From assembly GCA_036850595.1 (NCBI GenBank), contig CM072170.1, forward strand, positions 13,856,303 through 13,920,302: a stretch of 64,000 nt of DNA. Direction: 5' to 3'. A program made the position numbers and the translations under genes. Under the pieces are notes generated by a model. It saw only the letters and a program-made list of their open reading frames with translations. It did not search any database and was not told the DNA's origin. This DNA comes from Rhyacichthys aspro (taxonomy: Eukaryota > Chordata > Actinopteri > Gobiiformes > Rhyacichthyidae). This document shows, piece after piece, positions 35,901-48,889 of the stretch. Within the stretch, counting starts at the first letter, position 1, and each line of letters begins with the position of its first letter.

Positions 35901-38900
35901 CTAATTTAAGGTTTACTACAGTCATATCCCATCTTGGTTTATACCATATTTACTCATGTTTACTGTATACTATTGTTTTGTTTTTGGTTTTTTTTTGTTT
36001 GTTTATTTACTAGACTATCAATACAAACGCAAACATCTTTTCTACTTCCACGTCTCTAAATTGTGCTAATCTTCAGTCTGAGGCACATGAAAGCAACAAA
36101 GATGAAAAAGACAAATAAAGCTAAGTGGGACAGCAGCAGCAGAGTCGGGCCCCTCATAGCGTGTCACCTTTTCTCTTGGGAACTCATTTTGCATCAGCGA
36201 AATGTTTTATTGATTTATCGGCAGCGTGAGAATGATCCATTTATCCCCATCGCACAAAGAAATATGAGTGGTGTTGGCGCGTTCGGCCTGAATAATCCCA
36301 GTCTTAATCGAAGCCAAGGAGTGTCAAGATGAGACTGTTGGTCTGTTCTGAGGTTGTACGCTTGCAGCAGAGTCCGGCACACAATCGATATTACTGTGAA
36401 TGAATATAACGACTGAACACATGCTTTACGTGTTGCTGCTGTGTTGTTTGTCAATGTAAAGAGAGGGATAAGGTGTCTGCTCCCTATGGGGTAGCAGCAT
36501 GAGTGAAGAGGCCCTAAGTAAAACTGAATATGGCACTCGCTTAATTAAAACCCGGGGAGTGTTTGCGGGTTAGCAGATTAGTGCTAAAAGATTCAATTAA
36601 AATGTTTGTTGAGAGAGAAGCTATGGAGTCTGTTTGGTTTCCTGTGAGATGAGTAGCTGTAGTCAAGTTAAGTAAAAGCTTGTTTTCAAACAATATTACT
36701 TGGAAAAAATGAAAGCAGTCAACAAAATGAGGACATCTACTGAGTTACCTTTGATTTGTAAGGCAGAAACTTTTCCCGAACTAGTTCCCAGTAAACAAAC
36801 CCTGCCTTGTCTTTTGCTTCTCCGCAGCTGTGTAAGCAACAAGCTGTGGATACAAGCAGAAAGACCAGGATATCCAAGTTACCATAAAAAGTATACTTTA
36901 GATGTACTTATTTAAGGCTATTTTTTGGTCAAGTGAATGTCTACTTAGTACTCACATCTTGCAGCCAAACCTGATAATGTTTACAATATACAATAAACAT
37001 TTCCACCTCTCTCACCTTGTATTTAGAATTTCTATTACGTCCCTTCTTCAATAAAGTCTCATTATCATTCCTTTTTGTCGGCTAAAAAACTAACGCAGAT
37101 AAATGGAAAGAGATGGCTTCTTTAGAGTTTGTTTGTTAGTCTAATCTCTCCCACATGGTTCAGATAACTGACTAAATCCTTTATTAGATTCTAAAGGGTC
37201 AGAACAACTACAATCTTGATAGGATAAAATTGGAATATTTAGCATTCAACTAATGTTTTTCTACCTCTTATGTCACCGCAAATTACGCCACTTCCTGTGA
37301 GTAATAGTGTTTCTTTTCTCTATTATTACATGCAAACGCAGCTGGCCAGAATGAGCGGGACAGTTAGTCATGGGCGAACATTTGTGTGAATACTCGGTGG
37401 TTAATGAGATGAGAGCTTTCCCATTTCTCTTTTTTTTTTCGCCGTCGGCCTGCACAATTGGGTTTATTTCCCAACACCACACCTCTGAGAGCTGCTACTC
37501 TCAGTGATGACGCTGAAGCCAAGCGTCTCGCCTCACTGACTCCTCCATCTCACTACAATGGAGCGGTCCACACCGGCCATTAGTGAAGCAATCAGCATAC
37601 TGCAATGTAAATATAAGCCTGGAGACACTTTGTACAGATTTAAAGTCAACAGAATAAGGATGGATATTTTGATGAAATGCATAGTTGATAACGGCAAATG
37701 CAATATATCCAGCGAACTGTGTCAGAATGCTTAGCTTTGGCTATCTTGGAGTCCATTATGGAAGAGTGGTAGAGTTCCTTTTTAAAAACAATAGACTAAG
37801 CAAATGTTGTTGTTTTTTTGTTTGTTTTTGCTTTTTTTTCAGTTATAAACTAGTCTCACTGTATTTATTTTATAAGATGACAGAAAAAAAGAACTGGTGC
37901 AATATCTAGCTTCCATTTATGAGCATAGAGGCTATACTGAAGGATATTATTTTAAAAGCAAACAGTAAGTACATTTACATACACAGAACTACACTCATAC
38001 ATACATGAGTTGGTGGTTTATTTTATATGCATAGAAAAATTGTCCACACCACTCTGCTCAGACTAATGCTCTATTTGGTTTTGGTATTTAAAAGAATTCC
38101 TTCATGGTTAAAAAGAAAAAGCAAGAGCTAACATCAAACCTGACTTAGTGTTAAAACACTTGTCACTAGCAAGTCAATAGTTCCATTAACCTTCTGGCTT
38201 TTTGAGGAAAAGCAAATAGACTCAAAAAGATTGGAGAAATCCTAAATTCTGAAACTGCCTCTTCCAAGGGCGACAACACAATGCAGCATCAGCAAAATGA
38301 ATCGCTTTATCAAGTTAGGTTAGCTTAAAATTTAATTTACTGGCATTCCATATTGAATCAGACATTTGCATTCATTTTTAAAAATCCGATTTAAGTCAGG
38401 CTAAGGCAATAATTCAAAACTCTCTATATATTCACTGAGTATATTCAAGATGGTAATTAATATTTTAAGAATGTATCTGCTACTTTTCTAGCAGATAATA
38501 CCTTACAACAACTTACTTTGACCTTAATGCATCTATGTTTTGATTTTTCAAAACTGATTTCAAATCTTGTAACTTCAGAGAAATTCAGAAAAGTGTCTTT
38601 TGCTCTTTATTATTGTTTACTGGTGATGATATACAAACATACACCAGTACAGATACACTCCCATGCGCCTGCACAACACTAGAGTTTTCTTTGTGTATAG
38701 AAGTGCCATCATTGTAAAGAACTGAGTCTGCTGGCAGGGAGCTTGTGGTGCACTTGATGTAACTATAAAAGTTTAAATTGATCAAGGTATTATGCAAAAT
38801 TTGACAGAGCAAAACATTCTTGCAGAGACATCTTTGATACTTCCACTTTGTTTCCATGTTTGATGTCAGAGTTGCCAGCTGAGGAGATCTATACATGCTC

Positions 38901-39699
38901 TGTTATGGCAGAAAGATGCCTCCGAGTGCTATCTTTTATCGCAGCTCACTTCTTCGACATCTCTTTCATTCCATATTCCATTATTGCCATTTCTGGTTTG
39001 TGAACAAAATCCCGGTCTAGCTGCTAGATTGTGAACCCAGCTACCTCCCAGAGCAAGCCGAAGTGCTCGAGCCCCTGTCCTGACCTCTATGTTTGGCCCT
39101 TGGCTTCCCGCCCACACTGGCTTACTGTACCTGAAGCACTCGTGACACTCGGGCCGTAACCTCTCGACTGCCTCTCTGCCCTTGAGCTCATCAGTCCTCT
39201 CGCTGCAGATCTACAAGCTGCTTCATGGAGCTTAGGTTCAAGCGCGGCTTTAGGAGTGGGGGTTGCCAGATAGTGCTGCAGATATGAAATGCTTTGATAA
39301 GAGCTGATTTTGGTGCAGGGGATGAAACTGTAGAATGAGATTTTGAGAAGCGGGGATTTGTGTTTCATACCAACACCGTGTTGCTGTGGAATCCTGTGAG
39401 GACAAATGATTGACTTGAAAAGACCGCTGCCTAGTTTTCATAGCTTTTCATATTATTTCCTTTCTCTTTAAGTTTTGGTTGCAGATCACATTCAGGATTT
39501 TTATTATTCTACACATGCTGCCCACTCTCTTACCTCAAGGTTAGTGGCATACCACTTACAGAACATATGCCTTTTTATAAAACAAATATAGAAGGCTGCC
39601 CTCACTACTAACACTGCTGCTCAGTCACGAGATAAAAGACATTTACATTATACCCATTGTGTAAAACATACAGTCATGAATGGCAGCAAAAGTTCACAT

Positions 39700-40110
39700 A
39701 TCAATGGGGCTTGTTGCGTCTGTTTATGCCTCCCTTGGCACCACTGAACGCATCAGTATTCATACCCGTCGCTGCAGTAAAATGAAGTCAGATGCTGATA
39801 GGCTGTGTGTGACAGCGGCACCTGTTGCCCTATTGGCTCAGCCGCTGGATTGATGTCTTCCCTTTTGATGAAACAAGAGCTCATGTCTAGACTATTCAAT
39901 CGGCGCTGTCACCTTGCCTTTTTACCGCGACATATTTAAAGTTTACAAGTCACTGAGCATTTACACATTTTTCTCATTAACAGAAATGGATTGTGTGCCT
40001 ATTAGTGGCTTTCCTATGACAGCCGTAGTAATACGTTTTAATGAGCTCGGCTCCCCAGGGCAGTGGAATAAATTTCTCAATTTGACTTAGGACTGAGAGA
40101 AATTATGAAG
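39700..40110. promoter_or_regulatory. Candidate conserved non-coding block
   Basis: Mixed-composition sequence holds retained CpGs (TACCCGTCGCTG, CAATCGGCGCTGTC, TTACCGCGACA), the CCTATTGGCTCA CCAAT-like box in reverse orientation, and a TAATACGTTTTAATGAGC homeodomain-rich end. Flanks are AT-rich and plainer. No protein match was seen. This is a candidate enhancer by composition only. Confidence 0.3.
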
Positions 40111-40982
40111 GCCATGCTTTGTAGCAATGCATTGTCCCAGGGCAAAGGGAATAAATAACCTGTTGAATGAAAACCTGCCAAAAGGTATCTGAGTGATACG
40201 TTTTTCGGTGGCAGTTTTGTCAAAGGTACCTCAAGGGTTCCTCCGTTTAAGCCTTTCCTTGTCTTTCTTTTAGCTAATTTGCATGTGTGCCGTACGAGCC
40301 GAGATATGTGCGCAGCTTGGGCGAGGGGATTGAAGCTCGCTTTGTAGAGAAATTCTGCCCATAGTCCCCGTCTCCGCTGCCGCGCCGCTGCAACAATCCC
40401 TCCATCCCTTCGACTCACACAGAGTGGCAGATTTCTTTTGCCTTTCATGAGCTGTTGAAAGCCACCGTCACTCGCTTTAAATTTCTCGTCAGTTCAGCTA
40501 AGTACATCTTCAAAGGCAGCAACTGGGGCTGGATGAGGTACATGAATGAAAGTTTGAGAGAAGAAGAAAGAGAAAAAGGCCTGCAATAATAGAGAATAAT
40601 GGTGATATAAACACTTGGTGGCTTTTTTGAATGGGACTGCTGACATATGATAAAACTTATAAAAACACTTTTAAAGCCACACTGTAGAGCAGTATAATAG
40701 CCAGGACCCCCCAAAAAATGTGAACGTACACTATCAAGGTAGGAATAATTTCACACACTAAGCATACTGTAGTTCCAAAGAGGCATTTTTTGAATCCACA
40801 ACAGAACTTTAACTGACATCCTGTTTTCTGTCATGGTTTTCTATGTTAGTCATCTTTTCCAATTATATGCAGCATCCGGTTTATAACAGATGCGAGTCTC
40901 ATAATGTTGGCTGTGTTGTCACTCTGAATATGTTGTCACTTCAATGACTAGTGATTAGTGTTGAAAGAGAAATGATGTGGAG

Positions 40983-40994
40983 CCACTAGAGGCC
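40983..40994 (+). promoter_or_regulatory. CTCF-like motif
   Basis: CCACTAGAGGCC matches the first nine positions of the CTCF core CCACTAGAGGGCA. It is an isolated weak prediction. Confidence 0.25.
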
Positions 40995-42957
40995 TATTAT
41001 AATATATAATGATAATTCATTATGGAATTACTACCGGCAGCAAAAAAATTAATTGCTCAAATATTTAACACTTTTTTGATATTGCGTGAAAAACCTTTAA
41101 GATTAAAAAAAATCTATAATTAACAACAGTCAAGGAGATGAAGACTAGGCAGATTGTAACGAGGAATAGTGGTGGTCATATGTTGTACTGTGACAGAATC
41201 CAAAACAATAGAACATTTACAGCCAAAGATTGCCTAACACACACATTTGACAGACATTTACTCTCGTACAAAGATTGAGGATCCTGCTACAACCATAGTG
41301 TAGTACTGTGGTCAGATAAATGGCTGTATAAACAAAAAAAATCAACCTCATAACTTGACACTCGCTGATGGTACCTGTTTTTGACCAAAGTTGAATCAAC
41401 CTACAATGGAGTACGGCTTCATTAATGGTGAACGGTGAAGAATTGCAAAAAAAACACTGCTTCAATCGCACACTGTGACATAGTCAATTTGTCATGTTCA
41501 TGATAATGTACATGACTTACTGCAAGCTCCAATTTCACTAAGTTGACCTTACCTTACCTTGAGCTCCCACTCAATTCCTCTTTCGTTTACTCTTCTTTAA
41601 GCATATGACACTGCCTGTTATTGAAACACTTGCACTCTCTAATTGCACAGTGTAATATGCACAAGACTGCCAGTTGTGGCCAATACAACGTGACATGTAA
41701 TAATCACAAAAAATTGCAAAAATAGTCTTGTGTGACATGGGCTTTATGTGTCTTCTCCACGTCCACTCCAATGTAAAAAGCACTAGCCCCTCTGTCCACT
41801 ACGTTCTATTTCTTTCTGACAACCATCGACTTTATGACAACACAATATCTATCTAATCACTTTCAGTTCTTGAAAATAGACCGTATCTTGAGAATTTCAT
41901 GGTACACAATTGGGGTCAAGGGGCCAAATGAGGTTTACCATTCACAGCAGCATTTTCTCTTGCTGACACATGCTCATACGCAGCAGCTGCAGCATCAACA
42001 ACCCGGAGAGCTTTTTTGGCTCCGGCTTTAATTAGGCCAAACCCTAAGACACACTGAGAGGCCAGCGTGTTCCATCCCGCTGCCCTCCCCGTCTCCCCCG
42101 GGCCCTCTCAACCTCACCCCAGGCAAATTCTGCTAAGCCTTGGCCGCTGATCAGCATACACAAGCGCACACACCTCCACACAAGCTCTCCTCTTACTGTC
42201 AGGCAGATGTGAGAACTCTTTCCAGCGCACACTCTTTGCTGTCTTTGTCTTGTCCTTCTGCCTATCGTCCAATTTGTAACTTTCACTGAGGGATTTGTTA
42301 ATTACAGCTTCCAAGAGGAACCCTTTAGCCCACGTTTGTCCCTTTCTTTCCCCACTTCATTGATTACAACTCTGCTTGTTTTTTTTGTTGCAGTGGCCTT
42401 TTAAACAGCTATCTGCTTTCAGCCCCAGTCTCCCCTTCCTCCCACTAAGGCCATTCCCGCCGCTTGATAAAGGATTGGAAACAGATAACGGGGGAGGTGG
42501 CGCAGGACCGACCTCTCCGCGGCTTTGGCTAAATCACTAAAAGGAGATGGATTGTACCTCCGCCGCCGCCAAATATTCTCCCCGTGGCCTGAGTCACCGC
42601 GGTTTTGTCTCAGGCTCAATGTCCTTGGAAGCTGGGTTTGGAGAACCGCAGCACGACTCACTTCAGTTTGCCGGTCAATGGTAAACGAAGAGGAGTCGAG
42701 AAGAAAAGAATGGGAGAGGAGAGAGGGAAGGTGAATTAAAGAGAAGGGGACATTAATTATAGGCTTGACACATTCAATAGAGGGCTGAGGTCAAACCACC
42801 TGCCAGGGGGAATTGGAAAACAGCGACTACCGTTCCAATATCAGGGCCCAGTTGCAGTGACAAAGACTGGCTTAGCTGGAGAGTGTGCTATCTATCGCCC
42901 CAGTGTTTCACAGTGTATTTCCTGAAGGTTTTGTACAAATGGGGGACAAATTGACTG

Positions 42958-42983
42958 GACTGACGCAATTGACTGACGCAAAA
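42958..42983. repeat. 13-base near-perfect tandem duplication
   Basis: GACTGACGCAATT (42958-42970) is followed by GACTGACGCAAAA (42971-42983). The two differ only in the last two bases. Confidence 0.85.
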
Positions 42984-44266
42984 GGAACTGTGAGACCCAA
43001 AGTGTACTCTCTCAGATCAGATGCCAAATGGCCACTCGGTGAAACGTAGATTGGATGCAGTACAGACGCACACGTAAGCATCTTCTCATATTTTTAAATG
43101 TTTTCGTCTTCTCTTCATGTTCAAGTCACTATTTGCACCAAAACATATCAAGAGTTTGGAAATAGGTAGAGTGAGTAGAATGATTTCACAAAACAAACAA
43201 AGGTGACAAAACTGGCTTATTTTAACCTTCTGGTAGTGGGTTCAATCTGGGTTAATATGTAGGTAAGAAATGGCTTGAGTCGGTTACAATTAGAGCTTAC
43301 TGACATGAACTGAAATGCATTCTGACTTGTCATGAAAGACGTCTTTTTTCGGCAAACTCTCTCAGTGTTAAATTAACTTAATTATTTGGTACTAAGTGTC
43401 AAACCATACAGCAGCAGAGTTAATAACTTACATTTAAAGACACTCCGAGTTCTGCAAAGATCTTTATGAATGCGCAGTTTGACTTGTGGTAATCAGTGGT
43501 GCTGTTTTAAGATGTTCCAGGTTAGAAATAGCTGCTAAAAGTATCCATTTGTGTCATTATGTACTGTACGAATGACAAACTGCACATTTAAGTAGAGTTC
43601 ATCATGTATTCAACATTTATTTCCTGTGTACTTGAGTGTCCTTATGCAGAAATTACAAGGCTAAGCAAAGAAACTTTTTTTTTTCTCTCGGACTGTGCGC
43701 CACCAGTATAGTTATGTGTCTGCAGCTCTAGGTTGCACTCCGACTATCAAAAGACTTTTACATAAAAACTTGCCTCCCGCTGCATGAAATAACACCTTAG
43801 ATCCACCATGAAGGCCGGCGTGGAGCACGGCGGCGCACACAGACGAAACCCCACCGTTAGATGGATCCTGATTCACTTTGCCGTTCGGCCATTACCATGA
43901 GCTGATTGCTTCTATAAAGCAGTAGCGGAGTGCTGCACTTAACGGTGGACGCTGTGTACCTTGTAGGTTTGCGATGCATATCACGCTGAAATAAGAACTA
44001 CTTGTCAAAACTAATCACTTCATCAAGGTTGGCAATGATGGCTGGCCTCAACTTAAATTAGAGGGGTGTTTAGTGAGAAAAGCTGGCCGGCAATGTGCAG
44101 CACTTTAAATGTTACAGAGGAAGTAAAGTTCACGGCTCAGAGGGAGATGGCTGAATAAATGTCTAAGTATAAAGTTGATAAAAAAAAAAAATACAAAATT
44201 TCAGTCTCTCGCTGAATCAAGAGTGATATGTAACACCTGAATTTCTTTTTCATATAAAAGTAGTAG

Positions 44267-44274
44267 GCAACATA
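44267..44274. repeat. Left target-site duplication of the hAT-like element
   Basis: GCAACATA here is identical to 45284-45291 on the other side of the element. Confidence 0.85.
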
Positions 44275-45283
44275 TAGGGCTGCAACAACAATTTCTTCAT
44301 ATTAAAGCTACTCTTTTAGTCATTGATTATTTCTATTAAAGCACACTGTATGATTCATCATAAAGTCGACCCATGGATGTATCACATGGAAATGCTGGCC
44401 AATGCATGTTTGTGATGCATTGAACATGAAAGAAAGGTGGCTAATGGGGTGCCTTGTATTGGTCACATGACAAGAAATAACAGAGGCTGCCTTGCTGGAT
44501 TGGAATTTGAAATGGTCGACCTTGTGCTTTGGGTCATCATTTTCTATTGTTTAATTTTAAAGTAAGTAGTATCTGTGAGTAGTAGAAATTTTAAAGCAAC
44601 CCAGCGTAACTTTTACCCAGAGAGGTTTAGCAGAGGACCCTGCACTGGCAGCTGAAGGCAGCAGCAGCCATCTTTATTTAAAAGTAGACGTGTTTAATAT
44701 GGAAAATTTGGAAGAAAAAACAAGTCTTCTGAAACAGTAGGGTCATTTTTGGGTATTTTGTACAAATATGACTCTGTTAGGGTCCAGTGTATTGGCCTAT
44801 ATTCTTTACCACACCACGCATGTAATAAAGTGCCTCACTCACTAATCTTTTGTGATATGCCACAGTCCCGGCAACAGGAAAGTTAAACGGGGGTTTCTGT
44901 CCAGCTGAGGGTACTGTGTCAGTGAGACGGGCATGATTCTACCGATCTAATGTACAAGAACCTTAAAAATGATTTTGAGAATGTATATATTTTTAGGCTA
45001 AAAGTTACACAGAGCTACTTTAAGTGTAACTAGTTTAAATGATACATAAAACATAAGTAAACGTGTGATGTATCTGTCCATTACATACAAATCCCATAAA
45101 AGTCCAGATGACATGTTTATAATTCTGCTGACCACATATTAGGTTGTATAACGCCAAGCTGTGTACTTTTTTTTTTTTTTCTGTATGGTATCTGATCAAT
45201 CAAATACTCCTTAACGTAATTGACACATCTATCATTTATCATTCATTAAGTAATTAATAAAGTAATTGTTTGTTGAAGCCCTA
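44275..45283. mobile_element. hAT-like non-autonomous DNA transposon (1009 bases, interrupted)
   Basis: The left end reads TAGGGCTGCAACAACAATT. The right end, read in reverse complement, is TAGGGCTTCAACAAACAATT, so the element has terminal inverted repeats of about 20 bases with few differences. Exactly adjacent on both sides lies GCAACATA (44267-44274 and 45284-45291), an 8-base target-site duplication as expected for the hAT superfamily. No transposase frame is present, so it moved in trans. A second inverted-repeat element (44591-45023) sits inside and accounts for 433 of its bases. The perfect duplication with diverged interior suggests a moderately old insertion. Confidence 0.85.
44591..45023. 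mobile_element. Nested inverted-repeat element with TTAA ends
   Basis: The left end is TTAAAGCAACCCAGCGTAAC followed by TTTTACC. The right end in reverse complement is TTAAAGTAGCTCTGTGTAAC followed by TTTTAGCC. The match covers about 28 bases with several mismatches, strongest in GTAACTTTTA. Both outer ends are TTAA, which could be a TTAA target duplication as in piggyBac-type elements or simply part of the terminus. There is no transposase. It lies wholly within the hAT-like element, so it inserted later, unless it is an ancestral internal segment of that family. Confidence 0.6.
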
Positions 45284-45291
45284 GCAACATA
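45284..45291. repeat. Right target-site duplication of the hAT-like element
   Basis: GCAACATA directly follows the right terminus ending in CCCTA and matches the left copy exactly. Confidence 0.85.
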
Positions 45292-48238
45292 TGTTGAAGT
45301 ATTTTTCTGTCCTCTCCAGAAAGCATGCCTCAGTGAATGAGGTGGAAATATGTTTGATATAGGTGCACAGGTGTTAACTATGAAACTATATCAGGTTTGG
45401 CTGGGGCGTACGGTTGCTATGCCAACCGGAGCACAGCCGGCGCATCTTTGGAGCAGACAATGAAGCTGTGTTTCTGTGGGCTATCATCAAATTCAGACAA
45501 AATGAGGGAGCAGTGCGGGCAAAAAAGGTCACAGGTATTTTTTTTTTTTTAAATGCACTTCACCGTTTTATTTTGATCTTCCAAAAACAGAAACTTGTAT
45601 TGTCAGCTTGATTGCATTGTTTGTTTCCCCAAAAGCTATCGCAGTATAGCATCTGAGGTTCAAGTGCTTTTTTCTATTTGATCTTGTCGATATCAAAGGG
45701 ACGATTAGCCCAGCTTTCATTCAAGAAGATGATTCCTTTTAGCATCCGGCCGTCCAGCTCACTAATCCATATTCTTCAAAGACAGGTAGGCAACTGAGGC
45801 AGAGATTCTCAAGTTGTTTTATAAATAGAAAGTATGTGTAATTGAAACACAGTCACGATGTCAGGAGAACGGCGTAGTTGACAGGATTGACACTTGAAGG
45901 CTCACTTTCCCCCCTTCAACATTTTGTTTGTACCTGACAGTTTCTATTAAAAACTGCAATTAGTCGCCACCAGTGGAGTGAATTCATGTCGAAATTATAA
46001 CTTTGGCAGTGTTTCTGTTCAACACAAAAGCAAGGGGTTACATACAGTCACTCTCCGCCTTTCAATATTTGACACCTGGCAGCTAGCAAACGCTCCAGTT
46101 GGGTCCATCTTATTACATTCTATACACAACAAGTCTGAGGCAAACAGACCGAGCTGGCACGATCCATTTACTGCCCGGGTTTGTTGACGTCTTGTGAAAA
46201 ATAACTTTGCAACACTATCTGCCTCACTAGGAAGCCTCTGCTCTTTTATTCAGCCCAAGCGATTCGACGTAGCATGTTCATCATTCTATTGAGTGGCTAA
46301 GAAATGCACCAGATAAATCCAACCTAGAAGCAAGTCGATTCTTTCAGGGGCACTAAATAGGTCTCCTATTAAATGATGCAGAAAACAACTAGACAGTTCA
46401 CATCAGGAATATAATCACAATTTAAAACAAACTATTTTTATATGCCCGAATTTTCAGCTTCTGTGGTATTATCTCTGGTGCGTTGGTGCCCAAAGCGGGG
46501 ATATTCCGACTTTTTAATGTTAAAAGGCATAAATAAATATTCTAGAGGCTATATGTTTCAATGGTTTTGAGGTATTTTATGATCAAGCATGATTTTCCTT
46601 TCTCTTTTCATAAAAAACAAAATGGCCGCTCTTATTGTTCAGTAAAAATGGGACACAGGTCGGCGATACAGGAAATCAATAACGTATTTGGTGTCTAGTA
46701 GCAATATATTCACAAAAAGAAGAATAGTTTGTGTGTTTGCAAAATAGACGCGTGGTGTTATGTTTTAAATTAGCAGTTTTCTGCTTTATTACTTTTGGTC
46801 AAACTTTTCTGAAGGAGCTTGTGTGCTGTGTTCAAAGTATGTCACACTAGAATTTGGTCAGCTTTTTACAGAACTCCAGTTTGCAGCATAAAATGGAACA
46901 GGGGTCACTTTTTTGCTGTTGTTCTGTTGCATAGATGTGGCACAAAGCTTCATTTGTAAATTTTGCCCCACTGTAAAAACAGCTTGTGGTGTGTTCATAA
47001 TGCATAACACCAAAAGCTGGTTAGATATTTTACATATGACCATGTTGCAGCATTTAAGTGCCACTGGTGCATCTTAAATGTGGCACAAGGCTGACCAAAT
47101 AGTATCAGAGAACAGGAAGGGCTATAAATATCAAACCCTTTCTGCAACACCAGCATAAGTCTAGTCCATTTGTTCTGACAGTGCTCAGCTGTGATGTTTT
47201 GTAATGGTGCATTTGACACCTATTTGAGACACTAGCCGGAGTAATGCAGTGATCTGAATAACAACTGCCAACCGCAGCAAAGGCCAACCAATTTAGTTGT
47301 TATGCCGTTTTTGTGAAATAACTTTTTCCAGCGCTGGGATCTCAAAAAGGCAAGTTTGTAAAGAGTGCAGAATGACTAAATGGCTCCAACAGGAGGTTGA
47401 GTCATAAAGGCCCCAGGACAAGATCAGTAAAAGGGGTTGTGCTGTTGTGTTTGTGCTCAGCACAGGAAGGGGGGCACAGACAGAGTGGGATAGCTGTGGG
47501 TTCTTAGTGAAGCCTTGGCAAAAGCAGACAGTCCGCACCATGCTCTGGGGAAGATTCAATTATAAATGACGCTTCCACTCGGAGCCATCTTGGAATCCCT
47601 TATTCTTTAGGAGACTTCACCTAATCCTCAACAGGGCCCAGTGTGGCCTCTCTCTGAAGTGATATGCCTCACGCACATCGCGCATCATGCATTATGAATG
47701 ATGGGAAGGAGACACTCATGTCCTAATTTCACTCAGGGCGATGTGAACATCAACACTTGAGCTGACAGAATGCTAATGTTCCTCTGAAGTAAGAAGTGAT
47801 ATTGAGTCCGGTTTTAGAGCTTTTGTGTGCGTGTCCAAAATATTATTTTTCAACTGTCCTAACACATCACTAGCTGTCTTTGCTCTTACCTTGAGCTGCT
47901 GCCAAGGAATTCTAATCCCAAAGTGTGATATACCAGCCAGTCAGTGATACAGTTGAAGGAATCTGTGTATGCAGGCTTTTAAATAAACATGTCTCAAACA
48001 TATTTCCCCCCTTTAATATGATACTGGATATGTCAATACTAGTGCCATTTTGAAAAATGTTTTAAAGTTGAGATGGCAAATTGTGTTGCAACTTTAGTTA
48101 GTTTAGTTGTTGACAGGGTCCCCCACTGCTTTTTCCTCCATAACAAAGAGGTTTACTTCCTGACCTGAATCTCATACAAAGAGTCATATCCACAAGTAAC
48201 TTCACTAAACTTCTGTCACTAATTGTGTTATGGGTCAC

Positions 48239-48428
48239 AGGGTGCTGGAAGCTATCATAATGCCATAGGCATGAGGTCATGCCACTGGACACTTCACACA
48301 TTCACTCTCACATAGCTCATTTAGATGAACTAATTCCCCAAAACATGCATGTTTTTGGATGGTGGGATGAAGCCAGATGAGAGAACCCACAGTAGCCCAG
48401 AGAGGACATGCAAACTCCACAACCAAAG
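48239..48428 (+). repeat. Old copy of a widespread teleost interspersed repeat
   Basis: The series AGGGTGCTGGAAGCTATC, CATTCACTCTCACAT, AACATGCATGTTTTTGGATG, GTGGGATGAAGCCAG, GAGAGAACCCAC and GACATGCAAACTCCAC follows in order a repeat I recognise from many fish genomes (consensus of the type ACATGCATGTTTTTGGACTG, GAGAACCCACGC, AACATGCAAACTCCAC). This copy has many substitutions and deletions and no coding potential. I recognise the sequence but do not assign a named family. Confidence 0.75.
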
Positions 48429-48889
48429 GTCAGTGTTGCTTGCTGGCATTGTACACTTTTTCAATATTTCATATGCATGGTTATTGAAACCTCTAACTCA
48501 CACACATAGAACTCCAATGGGGGCTATCACCCACATGAATTGTTCAATATTATACCTTAGATCAGGGTCCTCCTGCCTTATTCTTTTATATATGTAACCC
48601 ACAATCATCCTCAGTCAAAGATCCCCTACCTCTGTCTCCTTTCCCTTTCATCTCTCTGCTACATCTCTCTCCTCTTTCTAAGAGATTCTACTGGTGGCAG
48701 TGCACTGCATTAAAGTCAGCAGACAGGTCTTCTTTGTAGCCTAGAGTGCTGCGTGGCTCTCAGCTGCGAACCCCCCTCCCTCCTTCCAGTCTCTGTTCCT
48801 CATCCCCTTTTTCCTTTTCCCTACTGGAGAGAATAGGAGCTGACATCTCCAAAGAAGCGAGGCAGGAAAAAAAAATCATTTAAAGCCGT

